From NCBI GenBank assembly GCA_002354655.1, contig DELY01000039.1, positions 1 to 45,095 of the forward strand: DNA of 45,095 nucleotides. Reading direction: 5' to 3'. The translations under genes and the position numbers were made by a program. Below, one piece after another: positions 1-9,700 of this stretch. This DNA comes from Pseudomonas sp. UBA2684. GTDB lineage: Bacteria > Pseudomonadota > Gammaproteobacteria > Pseudomonadales > Pseudomonadaceae. The notes beneath the pieces were generated by a model, which saw only the letters and a list, made by a program, of their open reading frames with translations, searched no databases and was not told where the DNA came from. The first letter of the stretch is position 1; each line of letters opens with the position of its first letter.

Positions 1-1
1 G

Positions 2-913
2 AATGATCGGCTCAGTGGTTTGGTGGGTAACGATACGCTGACCGGTGGTGCGGGCAACGACACGTTGATTGGTGGTTCGGGCAACGACAGCATGTCCGGT
101 GGCGTGGGTAACGATATGTATGAAGTGACCGACGCCAGCGACCAGGTAATCGAGGGCGCTGGCCAAGGCACTGACACTGTGTGGACCTCATTGTCGAGCT
201 ACACACTGACGGCCAACGTCGAGAACCTGATGTACGGTGCCAGCGGTAACTTCACCGGCACGGGGAATGCTTTGAGCAACATCATCCAGGGCGGTGTGGG
301 GAATGATCGGCTCAGTGGTTTGGCGGGTAACGACACCTTGGTCGGTGGTGCGGGCAACGACACGTTGATCGGTGGTTCGGGTAACGACAGCATGTCCGGT
401 GGCGTGGGGAATGACACCTATGAAGTGACCGACGCCGACGATCAAGTCGTCGAGGGCGCAGGCCAAGGCACTGACACCGTATGGACCTCGTTGTCGAGCT
501 ACACACTGACAGCCAACGTCGAGAACCTGATGTTCGGCGGTAGTGGCAACTTCACCGGCACGGGGAATGCGCTGAACAACACCATCCAGGGCGGTACCGG
601 CAACGACACTCTTACTGGTGGCGCTGGCAACGACACCCTCACTGGTGGGCTCGGCAACGATATCTTGGTGTTCGGTACGAGCTTCGGCAATGACATCGTT
701 AATGGCTTCGATGCCAACCCGGCCGGCGGGCAGGACTTGCTGAATATCGCAGCCTTCAACCTGACTGCTGGAACCTTCGCTAGCCGCGTAGCGATAGCGG
801 ATGCCGGGGCCGACGCCCTGGTGACGATCAATGGTGCCGATGGAGGCAGCATCCGCCTGGTCGGCGTAGCCGATCACACCAGCGTGACTCAAGCTGACTT
901 CCAGTTGGCGTGA
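2..913 (+). CDS. RTX-repeat protein, C-terminal part (5' end outside window)
   Basis: The reading frame is open from the window edge (codons from base 2, reading NDRLSGLVGND) to TGA at 911-913, so about 303 residues of the C-terminus are visible. It holds glycine/aspartate nonapeptide repeats of the GGxGNDxLxGG type, which bind calcium and fold into beta-rolls after secretion. They alternate with blocks beginning YEVTDA and reading on through TLTANVENLM, spaced 300 bp apart (at about 112 and 412). The last ~100 residues (ILVFGT...ADFQLA) are nearly identical to the end of the peroxidase at 3739-9999 and should contain the uncleaved C-terminal type I secretion signal. The N-terminal effector domain lies outside the window; a second peroxidase is possible but unproven. 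A strong hairpin terminator follows. Being an RTX protein is secure; its function is not known from this fragment. Confidence 0.9.
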   Translation, partial: NDRLSGLVGNDTLTGGAGNDTLIGGSGNDSMSGGVGNDMYEVTDASDQVIEGAGQGTDTVWTSLSSYTLTANVENLMYGASGNFTGTGNALSNIIQGGVGNDRLSGLAGNDTLVGGAGNDTLIGGSGNDSMSGGVGNDTYEVTDADDQVVEGAGQGTDTVWTSLSSYTLTANVENLMFGGSGNFTGTGNALNNTIQGGTGNDTLTGGAGNDTLTGGLGNDILVFGTSFGNDIVNGFDANPAGGQDLLNIAAFNLTAGTFASRVAIADAGADALVTINGADGGSIRLVGVADHTSVTQADFQLA

Positions 914-928
914 GATGTTCGAAGGCAA

Positions 929-960
929 GGGTGTGCGGGTAATACCGCACACCCGTTTTT
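929..960 (+). terminator. Rho-independent terminator of the first RTX gene
   Basis: A perfect 10-bp stem (GGGTGTGCGG at 929-938 with CCGCACACCC at 945-954) with a 6-base loop is followed by GTTTTT. It starts 15 bases after the stop codon, so it should end transcription of the upstream RTX gene before the response regulator gene. Confidence 0.9.
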
Positions 961-1052
961 AATCGATCAGCTGTGGTTTTTAACCGTGAGCATATAGGCC
1001 TTGTGGCCTGTGCCAGTGCTATGGGATTGCAACCTCGTGGGGAGGATTTCCA

Positions 1053-1721
1053 ATGAATGACAAGATCAGGATTGGCATCGTCGACGATCACCCGTTGCTG
1101 CGTCAGGGGGTGGCGGCGACCTTGAAGAAAGTGGCGGATTTCGATGTGGTCGAGCAGGGTGGTTCGGCCGACGAGGCGCGCGATATAGCGGCGCGCTGCC
1201 TGCCCGATGTGCTGTTGATGGACGTCAATATGCCCGGCGATACCTTTGCCGCGGTGCGCGCGATCAGCAAGTCGCAGCCCTCGGTGAAAATCATGATGCT
1301 GACTGTTTCGGAGTCCGAGGACGATGCCTATGCTGCGCTGGAAGGCGGTGCTCAGGGCTACGTGCTCAAGGGTGTCAGTGGGCCGGACCTGGTGCAGGCG
1401 ATCCGCAACGTGGCCAAGGGCGAGACCTTCATCACGCCGGCGTTCGCCAGTCGTTTGCTGAGCCATTTCAGAAAACACGAGAGCGAGAAGCGCGGCGTCG
1501 ACCTGACCCACCGCGAGGAGCAGATCATCCGTGAGGTGGCCAAGGGCCTGACCAACCGCGAGGTGGCGGCCAAGCTCAGCCTCAGCGAAAAAACCGTGAA
1601 GTACTACATGACCAATGTCATGCAGAAACTGCATGCGCGTAACCGCGTCGAAGCGGTAACGGCCGTACAACGCTATTGGGAAGCGCAGAAGAACTGGCGC
1701 CTCGATATCCACGCCCCGTGA
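1053..1721 (+). CDS. NarL/FixJ-family response regulator
   Basis: A 222-residue DNA-binding response regulator. The receiver domain (about 1-120) shows the acidic pair D11-D12 (IVDDHP), phosphoacceptor D57 (LLMDVN), T84 and K106 (YVLKG). The LuxR-type helix-turn-helix occupies about 150-212 (LTHREEQIIREVAKGLTNRE, then LSEKTVKYYMTNVMQKL). The start is supported by a GGGGAGG Shine-Dalgarno sequence 7 bases upstream. It converges tail to tail with the histidine kinase at 1752-3215, leaving 30 bases between the stop codons, so the two very likely form a cognate pair. The pair is sandwiched between two RTX protein genes, which makes these genes plausible targets; that is inference from position only. 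The exact signal and regulon are unknown. Confidence 0.92.
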   Translation: MNDKIRIGIVDDHPLLRQGVAATLKKVADFDVVEQGGSADEARDIAARCLPDVLLMDVNMPGDTFAAVRAISKSQPSVKIMMLTVSESEDDAYAALEGGAQGYVLKGVSGPDLVQAIRNVAKGETFITPAFASRLLSHFRKHESEKRGVDLTHREEQIIREVAKGLTNREVAAKLSLSEKTVKYYMTNVMQKLHARNRVEAVTAVQRYWEAQKNWRLDIHAP

Positions 1722-1751
1722 TGCGAGGCACCCGGTTCACTGTTGGCACCC

Positions 1752-3215
1752 TCACTCTGCGGCGAGGGTGAATTGTGCTTTGATTCGTGTGCCGCGCGCC
1801 GGGGCTGACTCGATGCTGAACGCCCCGCCAAGCGACTCCACGCGGTAACGCATGCCCACCAGGCCCAGGCGTGAACGCCCGCGGGCCTGCGCCTGTAGGT
1901 CGGCTTCTGCAATACCTCCACCCGCATCTTCGACCTGTACCGTCAGGCGGCCCGCGCGGTAATCGGCGCTGACTTGCTGCTGCTTGCCGCCCGCATGGTG
2001 GTAGGCATTGTTAAGCGCCTCCTGGACCAGGCGGTAGATACAGATCTTGTAGGGCAACGGCAGCTCTTCGGGCAGTTGGCCGAGGTTCAGGCTGACCTTG
2101 CTGTCCGTGCGCTGTTCATGGCGCTGGACCACCAGCTGCAGTTCTTCCTCCAGGCTCAAATCGTTGATTTCCGGCAAGGCCAGGCCGCGCGAGATGTTGC
2201 GTATTTCCTGCAAACTTTCCTGGGCCGCGCTGCGGATGGTCTCCAGGGCATCGCTGTCGGTGCTGCCTTGTTCGCGCAGCTCGGCCAGCTCATCGAGGCG
2301 CAGCAGAATCAGGGTCAGCAATTGCGCCGGACCATCGTGCAGATCGGCGCCCAGGCGCCGGTGAGTCAGCTCATTGATGGTCGAGAACTCCTGGTTGGCC
2401 AGGCTGATTTTGCCCTGCAGGCTGGCGTTCTGCCGGTACAGCTGCTGTTGCTCCTGCATCTGTCGACGCAGCGTGACTTGCTGGCGCTCGATAATTCGGT
2501 CGCCGCGCCGGACGATAAAGAACAGCAGCACCAACATGGCCATGGTGGCGGCGGCAATGATCGCCCAGACCTGCTGATGGATACTGCCGATCTCGTGCTC
2601 CATTTCGTAGAACTCACCGATCGCCAGAATCCGCCCGCTGCCCAACTCGCGCAGGGGTACGTAGGTTTCGTAGAGCGGCATGTCGAAGCTGCGCTCGTAG
2701 TCGTGCTCGGCATGTTCCAGCGGGCTGAGGCGGGTAACGATCTTGCCTTGCATGACCTGTTCGATCGGCTCCTGCGGGTAGTTGCGGTACACCGCCAATT
2801 TACTGGTGCTGTAGACGTTGCTGCCGTCCGGTAGCCAGATCTTCACCGAGACGATGTGCTGGTTCAGCGAGGTGTCGGCCATCAGCTTGTCGATGGCCGC
2901 GCTGCTGGTTTGCGACAGGCTGCGCGAGGTGGCCAGCTCCTGCACGAACTCGTCCAGATAGGCCTCCATATAGATCGCGGCACCTTCGCCGGCACTCTGT
3001 GCGGCAGCCAGCTTGATCTGTTGGCTGACCAGGCTGCCGACGAAGGCCATGGTCATGCCCATGATCAGCAGCGCCGCAAGCAGAAACTGGGTTGAGCGGC
3101 TGAGCCGATTCAGTTTGCCGGCAAAACGGCGCCAAGGCGTCGCCGCGACCAAAGTCTCATCCGCCATCTCGACCATCGTCGCCGAATTTGATTCGACCTT
3201 CGCATCTGTGGTCAT
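1752..3215 (-). CDS. NarX-type membrane sensor histidine kinase (HisKA_3)
   Basis: A 487-residue inner-membrane sensor kinase. It has a cytoplasmic N-terminus, TM1 at about 44-63, a periplasmic sensor loop of ~150 residues and TM2 at about 218-236. A glutamine-rich coiled-coil linker (240-285) leads to a HisKA_3 dimerisation domain whose H-box carries the likely phosphoacceptor H294 (ADLHDGPAQ). The HATPase_c domain has an N-box (RLVQEALNNAYHHAG) and glycine-rich motifs (DAGGGI, GLVGMRYRVESLGG). I chose the ATG at 3215 (MTTDAK) because AAGGAG lies 8 bases upstream; an in-frame start 48 bases earlier has no comparable site. It converges with the NarL-type regulator. The periplasmic loop has no motif that I recognise, so the signal is unknown. 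Confidence 0.9.
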   Translation of the reverse strand: MTTDAKVESNSATMVEMADETLVAATPWRRFAGKLNRLSRSTQFLLAALLIMGMTMAFVGSLVSQQIKLAAAQSAGEGAAIYMEAYLDEFVQELATSRSLSQTSSAAIDKLMADTSLNQHIVSVKIWLPDGSNVYSTSKLAVYRNYPQEPIEQVMQGKIVTRLSPLEHAEHDYERSFDMPLYETYVPLRELGSGRILAIGEFYEMEHEIGSIHQQVWAIIAAATMAMLVLLFFIVRRGDRIIERQQVTLRRQMQEQQQLYRQNASLQGKISLANQEFSTINELTHRRLGADLHDGPAQLLTLILLRLDELAELREQGSTDSDALETIRSAAQESLQEIRNISRGLALPEINDLSLEEELQLVVQRHEQRTDSKVSLNLGQLPEELPLPYKICIYRLVQEALNNAYHHAGGKQQQVSADYRAGRLTVQVEDAGGGIAEADLQAQARGRSRLGLVGMRYRVESLGGAFSIESAPARGTRIKAQFTLAAE

Positions 3216-3738
3216 GCGTGCCACTCCTTGATGCTCTTGATAAAGCGCTGTTGGAACGCCCAAGACGTCACGGGCTTCTCAAACACGCTAGCCCAGGATG
3301 CGCGCAGTGGTTGGTTTTTCAGCCCCGATCGCCCACCCGGCAAGCGCTTGGCAGCGTGAGGTTTCGAGTGAGTAGAGCCGTAGCTTGATAAGGACCAATG
3401 AATGGGCCTTGTAGCTATCAAGTGCGACAAAGGGTGCGGTATGCGGCGCAGGAGAGGGCGCTACGACCGATGCCACTGTCGCGTGGGAAGGAGTGCACCA
3501 TGGACAGTCGTACCGGCCGCAGCGACGCGCCACAGATGCCATTCAGCGCATTCTCCCTGCGCTTTCACGGGCCACCCGCGGTCTGTTTCCGCCGCCGTGT
3601 TGCCGTGCATTTTCATCTCAATTTTTAGTTTGCCCGTATCCAGCCACGCCGTTGCACACGCTGCTGCAGTGTTGCCGTATGCATGTGGTTTTTCTGACGT
3701 TCAAGTTGATTTTTCTTCAGCATTGAGGGAACAAGAAA
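3216..3738. other. 523-bp intergenic region upstream of the peroxidase gene
   Basis: This divergent region separates the kinase start (3215, leftward) from the peroxidase start (3739, rightward) and must hold both promoters. The last ~110 bases before the peroxidase are T-rich, unlike the rest, and GAGGGA lies 8 bases before its ATG. A short open frame with a good ribosome-binding site lies at 3500-3628. I see no convincing sigma-54 promoter or operator palindrome. Confidence 0.5.
3500..3628 (+). CDS. Possible 42-residue small ORF in the peroxidase leader region
   Basis: An ATG at 3500 is preceded at 7 bases by GGAAGGAG, an excellent Shine-Dalgarno sequence. The frame reads MDSRTGRSDAPQMPFSAF, continues with a basic region (CFRRRV) and stops at TAG 3626-3628, 110 bases before the peroxidase start. 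It has no family resemblance I know and no membrane segment. It could be a leader peptide, a small protein or chance. The only evidence is the ribosome-binding site and its position, so this is tentative. Confidence 0.25.
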   Translation: MDSRTGRSDAPQMPFSAFSLRFHGPPAVCFRRRVAVHFHLNF

Positions 3739-6700
3739 ATGGCCACCTTAACCATCATCAAGACAGATCTGGTATTCATTCTTCAGCAAATCAAAATCGC
3801 CGAAGCGCATGCCGCCGGCACGCCGCTGCTGGATCTGGTTGGCAACCCGTTATTGCCGTGGGGCCTGCGCACCGTCGACGGCACCTACAACAACCTGGTT
3901 GCGGGACAGGAACATTACGGCTCGGCGGATCAGGTGATGCCGCGGCTGCTCGACCCTGAGTTCATCGATGCCGAAAACGGTATCGACGGCCCTGGCGCGC
4001 CTCCCGGTTTCCCCGGCTCGGGCACCCAGACGTCTTATGAGCAAACCAGCGGTTATGTGGTCGACTCGCAGCCGCGCACCATCAGCAACCTGATCGTCGA
4101 CCAGAGCCTGGGCAATCCCGCGGCGGTTATCGCGGCGCTGGATTACGCCGGCTCGCAAGATTCGTTCGGCGATGCAGCGCTGGTGGCCGCTGCCAATGCC
4201 GCTGCCAGTGCGGCCGCCGCGGCTGCACTGGCGAGCAATGCGCAGGTTGCCGGCAGCGCCGCAACGCTGGCCGCCTCGACTACGGCGGCGACCAGCGCAG
4301 CCAATAGCGCCGCCGCCGCGCAAGCCACCGCGGCGGCAGATGCGCAGGCGCATGCCGATGCCGTGGCATTGTCGAATGCCGCCTTCGTGGTGCAGACCGA
4401 TGCCTTCAATGCCTATATCGCCGCGCTGGCAACGCCGGATGTCGCCGACGATGGCCCCGCCCTGACCGCGTTCGTCAGCGCCGCCTCCGCCGCTAGCAAT
4501 GCTGCCAGTAATGCCGCGGCATTGGGCAATGTGGCCTTGGCTTCGAGTGCCGCCGCCAGTACGGCCACCGCTGCCTCGACCGCCGCAGCTACACAGTTGG
4601 CCCTCGATACGGCCGCGCATGAGGCCGTGCTGGCCGAGGTGGTGGCCGCCGATACAGCCGCCAGCAGCGCCGCTGCCGATTTGCAGCAACTGCTCGATGG
4701 TCTGGGCATCGTCGTGGAAAACGGCACGGTGGTGATTCCCAACGTCGCCCCGGATGAAGGCCTGAGCGCGCCATTCAACTCCTGGATGACCCTGTTCGGC
4801 CAGTTCTTCGACCATGGCCTGGACCTGGTCAACAAGGGTGGCAGTGGCACCGTGTACATCCCGCTGCAACCCGACGATCCGTTGTATGTCGAGGGCTCGC
4901 ACAGCAACTTCATGGTGCTGACCCGCGCCACCAATCAGCCCGGCGCCGACGGCATTCTCGGCACCGCGGACGATGTACGTGAGCACGTTAACCAGACCAC
5001 GCCGTTTATCGACCAGAACCAGACCTACACCTCGAATGCCTCGCATCAGGTATTCCTGCGCGAGTACATCTTGGTCGACGGCAAGCCGGTGGCCACTGGG
5101 CATATGCTCGATGGGCAGAATGGTGGCCTGGCCACCTGGGCGGACATCAAGGCTCAGGCTCGGGAGATGCTCGGCATCGACCTGAGCGACCGTGACGTGA
5201 CCAACGTGCCGCTGCTGGCCACCGACGAATATGGCCAGTTCATCCGTGGCGACAACGGCTTCGCCATGCTGATCATGCCGGGCAACCCGCCGATCGAAGT
5301 CGAGGGCAACCCGGATGCGCCGCTCAGCACGGTAGGCGCCGTGCGTACCGGGCATGCGTTCCTCGATGACATCGCGCACAACGCCGCGCCGGTGGTGGTC
5401 GGCGGGCAATTGATGGCCGATGCCGACGATGTTGCCGGCAACCCCGTGGCGGTCAACCCGCAGACCGGACGCAATCTGGAGTACGACAACGAACTGCTCG
5501 ATGCACACTTCATCACCGGCGACGGCCGGGGCAACGAGAACATCGGCCTGACCGCCGTGCACCACGTATTCCACTCCGAGCACAACCGCCTGGTGGAAGC
5601 GAACAAACAGACCATCCTCGACACTGGCGATCTAGCCTTTATCAACGAATGGCTGATGATGCCGGTGACCAGCGTTCCCGGCAGTGCGGAAGGCTTGATC
5701 TGGAACGGCGAGCGGCTGTTCCAGGCGGCGCGCTTCATCAATGAAATGCAGTACCAGCATCTGGTGTTCGAAGAGTTCGCCCGCACGGTGCAGCCGTTGG
5801 TCGATCTGTTCACCTTCTCCAACACCATCGACATCGACCCGGCCATCGTCGCCGAGTTCGCCCATGTGGTGTATCGCTTCGGCCACTCGATGTTGACCGA
5901 GACGGTGGATCGGCTGGACAACAACATGCAGTCCAATGACATCGGCCTGATCGAGGCCTTCCTCAACCCCATCGAGTTCAACCAGGGCGGCGCCCTGAGT
6001 GCCGAGGAAGCGGCGGGGGCGATCATCCGTGGCATGACCCGGCAAACCGGCAACGAGATCGACGAGTTCGTTACCGAAGCGCTGCGCAACAACCTGGTCG
6101 GCCTGCCGCTGGACCTGGCGGCGATCAACATCGCCCGTGGCCGCGATACCGGCATTCCGTCGCTGAACAACGCCCGCGCGCAGTTCTATGAAATGACTGG
6201 CGACAGCCAGCTCAAGCCCTACGAGAGCTGGACCGATTTCGCCCTCAACATCAAGACGCCGGCCTCGATCATCAACTTCATCGCCGCCTATGGCACCCAT
6301 GCCAGCATCACCGGCGCCACCACCCTGGAAGCTAAGCGCGACGCGGCCATGGCCCTGGTCATCGGCGGCGAGGGCGCACCGGCGGACCGCGACGCTTTCC
6401 TCAACGGCACCGGCACCTATGCCGGCAACAAGGGCGGCCTGAACCTGGTGGACTTCTGGATCGGCGGCCTGGCCGAAGCGCAGATGCCGTTTGGCGGCAT
6501 GCTCGGCTCGACCTTCAACTTCGTCTTCGAAGTGCAGATGGAAAACCTGCAGAACGGCGACCGCTTCTATTACCTGAGCCGCACCCAGGGCATGAACCTG
6601 CTCAATGAGCTCGAAGGCAACACCTTCTCGGCACTGGTGATGCGCAACACTGACTTGGGCGACCCGAATGCCTCGCACCTGCCGGGTAACCTGTTCCAGT

Positions 6701-9700
6701 CGGTGGCGCACATCCTCGAGCTGGATATGGCACGTCAGCAGTACGCCGACCCGCTGGGCAGCAACCCGATCCTCAATGCCCTCAACCCGCTGGTGATCCG
6801 CAAGGACCTCGACGGCGACGGCGACAACGACTACCTGCGCTACACCGGTGAGGACCATGTGGTGCTCGGTGGTCGTGACAATGAGAACGACACCCTGATC
6901 GGCGGTGCCGGCGACGACACCCTGTGGGGCGATGGCGGCAACGACATCATCGAAGGCGGCTATGGCATCGACCATATCCACGGCGGTGCCGGCGACGACA
7001 TCATCACCGACATCGGCGACGCCGACGTGATCCATGGCGACGATGGCCATGACGTGATCCACACCGGCCCAGGGCTCGACCTGGTGTTCGGCGGCGGTGG
7101 CCAGGACTTCATCTATGGCGGGCCGGATGGCAAGGAAATCTTCGGCGGCCGCGACAACGACTTCATCTTCAGTGGCAACGGCCCGAGCTTCATCCTCGGT
7201 AACGAAGGCGACGATTGGATGGAGGGCGGTGACGGCTTCGACACCCTGGCTGGCGATAACTCCGAGCTGTTCTTCAACAGCCCGATCATCGGTCACGATG
7301 TGATGAATGGCGGCGGCAACGACAACGACTACGACGGCGAATCCGGCGACGACATCATGTTCCAGGGCGCCGGTATCCACCGTAACGAGGGCATGTGGGG
7401 CTTCGACTGGGCGATCCACAAGAACAGCCCGGTGGGCGCCTATTCCGACCTGGCCATCCCGATCTTCACCTCGGTGGAGGCGGATATCCTGCGTGATCGT
7501 TTCGACCAGGTCGAAGGCCTGTCGGGTTGGATGCACGACGACGTGCTGCTCGGCGACGACCGCGCCGAGGGCGATGCCGCGGGTGAGAACTCGTTGTTCA
7601 ACCACGAGTTGACCCAGTCCGGGGTCGACCGCATCGCCGGTCTCGAAGCCATCCTCGGCAGCGCGGTCAACCCGCGGCCCAATCCGCTGGATGCCAACGA
7701 CCCGGTGGTGTTCAACGGCGGCAACATCCTCCTCGGCGGCGGCGGTAGCGACACCATCACTGGCCGTGGCGGTAACGACTACATCGACGGCGACCATTGG
7801 CTCAACGCACGCATCAGCGTGCGCAGCAAGCTCGATCCAGACGTCGAGTTGTTCAGCGTCGACAGCATGGCCGAGATCCAGGCACGGATGTTCTCCGGCG
7901 AGATCAACCCGAGCCAGTTGCATATCGTTCGGGAAATCCTCGACGGCGGCCAGGCCGCCGATATCGATACCGCAGTGTTTACCGGGGCCTTCGCCAACTA
8001 CGAGGTGATCGAGAATTTCGACGGCACCTACACGGTGGTCGATAACGTCGGTACCGACGGCACTGACCTGATCCGCAATATCGAGCGCCTGCAGTTCACC
8101 GATCAGGCCATGTGGCTGGTCGATCGTCCGGCCGAAGGCAGCGTGACGATCAGCAGCCTGAACCCGGCCGAAGATCAGTTACTGACTGCCACGGCCAGCA
8201 TCAGCGACCCCAACGGCATGCAGTTCGCCACGCTCAACTACGTGTGGCAGGCCGAGATCGCTGGCGTGTGGACGGCTGTCGGTAGCGGCCCGACCTTCCA
8301 GCCGGGCGATGCGCAGGTTGGCCTGGCGCTGCGTGTAGTGGTCAGCTTCACGGACGACGGCGGCAATCCGGAGTCGCTGATTTCGACGGCGACCGCGGCG
8401 GTGACTAACGTCAACGATGCACCAACCGGGCTGCCGAGCATCAACAACACCGCGCCGACCGCTGGCCAGGTGTTGATTGCCTCGACCGCGGCGCTCGCCG
8501 ATGCCGATGGCCTGGCCGGTGTCGCGTTCAGCTATCAATGGCAGGCTGGCACCGGGGCGAGCTTCAGCGATATCGCCGGGGCCACCGCGCAGTCGTTCAC
8601 GCCGAGCGCGGCGCAGGTCAACCAACAGGTGCGGGTGGTCATCTCCTACACCGATAACCGCGGCACGGCCGAGTCGCTCACTTCTGCCGCAACAGCCCTG
8701 GTGGTCAGCGCAATCATTCTTGGCACCTCCGCTAACGACACGCAGAGCGGGACGACTGGGGATGACCACATCCAAGGGTTGGATGGCAACGACCGTCTGA
8801 GTGGTTTAGCGGGTAACGATATCCTGGATGGTGGTGCCGGCGATGATGTACTCATTGGTGGTTCGGGTAATGACACTATGTCCGGTGGCGTGGGTGACGA
8901 TACGTATGAAGTGACCGAAGCCGGCGACCAAGTAATCGAACTCGCCGGCCAAGGCACCGATACCGTGTGGGCCTCGCTGGCGAGCTACACGCTGACAGCC
9001 AACGTCGAGAACCTGATGTTCGGTGGTAGCGGCAACTTCACCGGCACGGGGAATGCGCTGAACAACACCATCCAGGGCGGTGTGGGTAATGATCGACTCA
9101 GTGGCTTGGCGGGTAACGACACGCTGACCGGTGGTGCGGGCAACGACACGCTGATTGGTGGTTCGGGCAACGACACTATGTCCGGTGGCGCGGGGAACGA
9201 CACCTATGAAGTGACCGAGGCCGGCGATCAAGTAGTCGAGGGCGCAGGCCAGGGCACTGACACCGTGTGGACCTCGCTGGCGAGCTACACGCTGACGGCC
9301 AACGTCGAGAACCTGATGTACGGTGCTAGCGGCAACTTCACCGGCACGGGGAATGCGCTGAACAACACCATCCAGGGCGGTGTGGGTAATGATCGACTCA
9401 GTGGTTTGGCGGGTAACGACACGCTGACCGGTGGTGCGGGTAACGACACGCTGATTGGTGGTTCGGGTAACGACAGCATGTCAGGAGGTGTGGGTGACGA
9501 TGTGTATGAAGTGACCGAAGCCGGCGACCAGGTAATCGAACTCGCCGGCCAAGGCATTGATACCGTGTGGACCTCGTTGTCGAGCTACACGCTGACGGAC
9601 AATGTTGAGCGACTGATGTATGGGGCTAGCGGTAATTTCACCGGCACAGGCAATGCCCTGAATAACACCATCCAGGGTGGTGTAGGCAATGATGTGCTCA

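Noticed and set aside
3402-3959. 185-codon plus-strand frame crossing into the peroxidase gene
   Set aside because: It overlaps the well-supported start of the peroxidase in another frame, has no ribosome-binding site and a non-protein-like composition.
5632-7923. 763-codon open frame on the minus strand inside the peroxidase gene
   Set aside because: It is antisense to strongly conserved peroxidase and RTX coding sequence, arises from GC-rich codon bias, lacks a ribosome-binding site and has a low-complexity Val/Ala/Glu-rich product.
8899-9700. Regular repeats that might suggest a CRISPR-like array
   Set aside because: The 300-bp units are in frame, coding and nearly identical throughout, with no short repeat/spacer structure and no cas genes.
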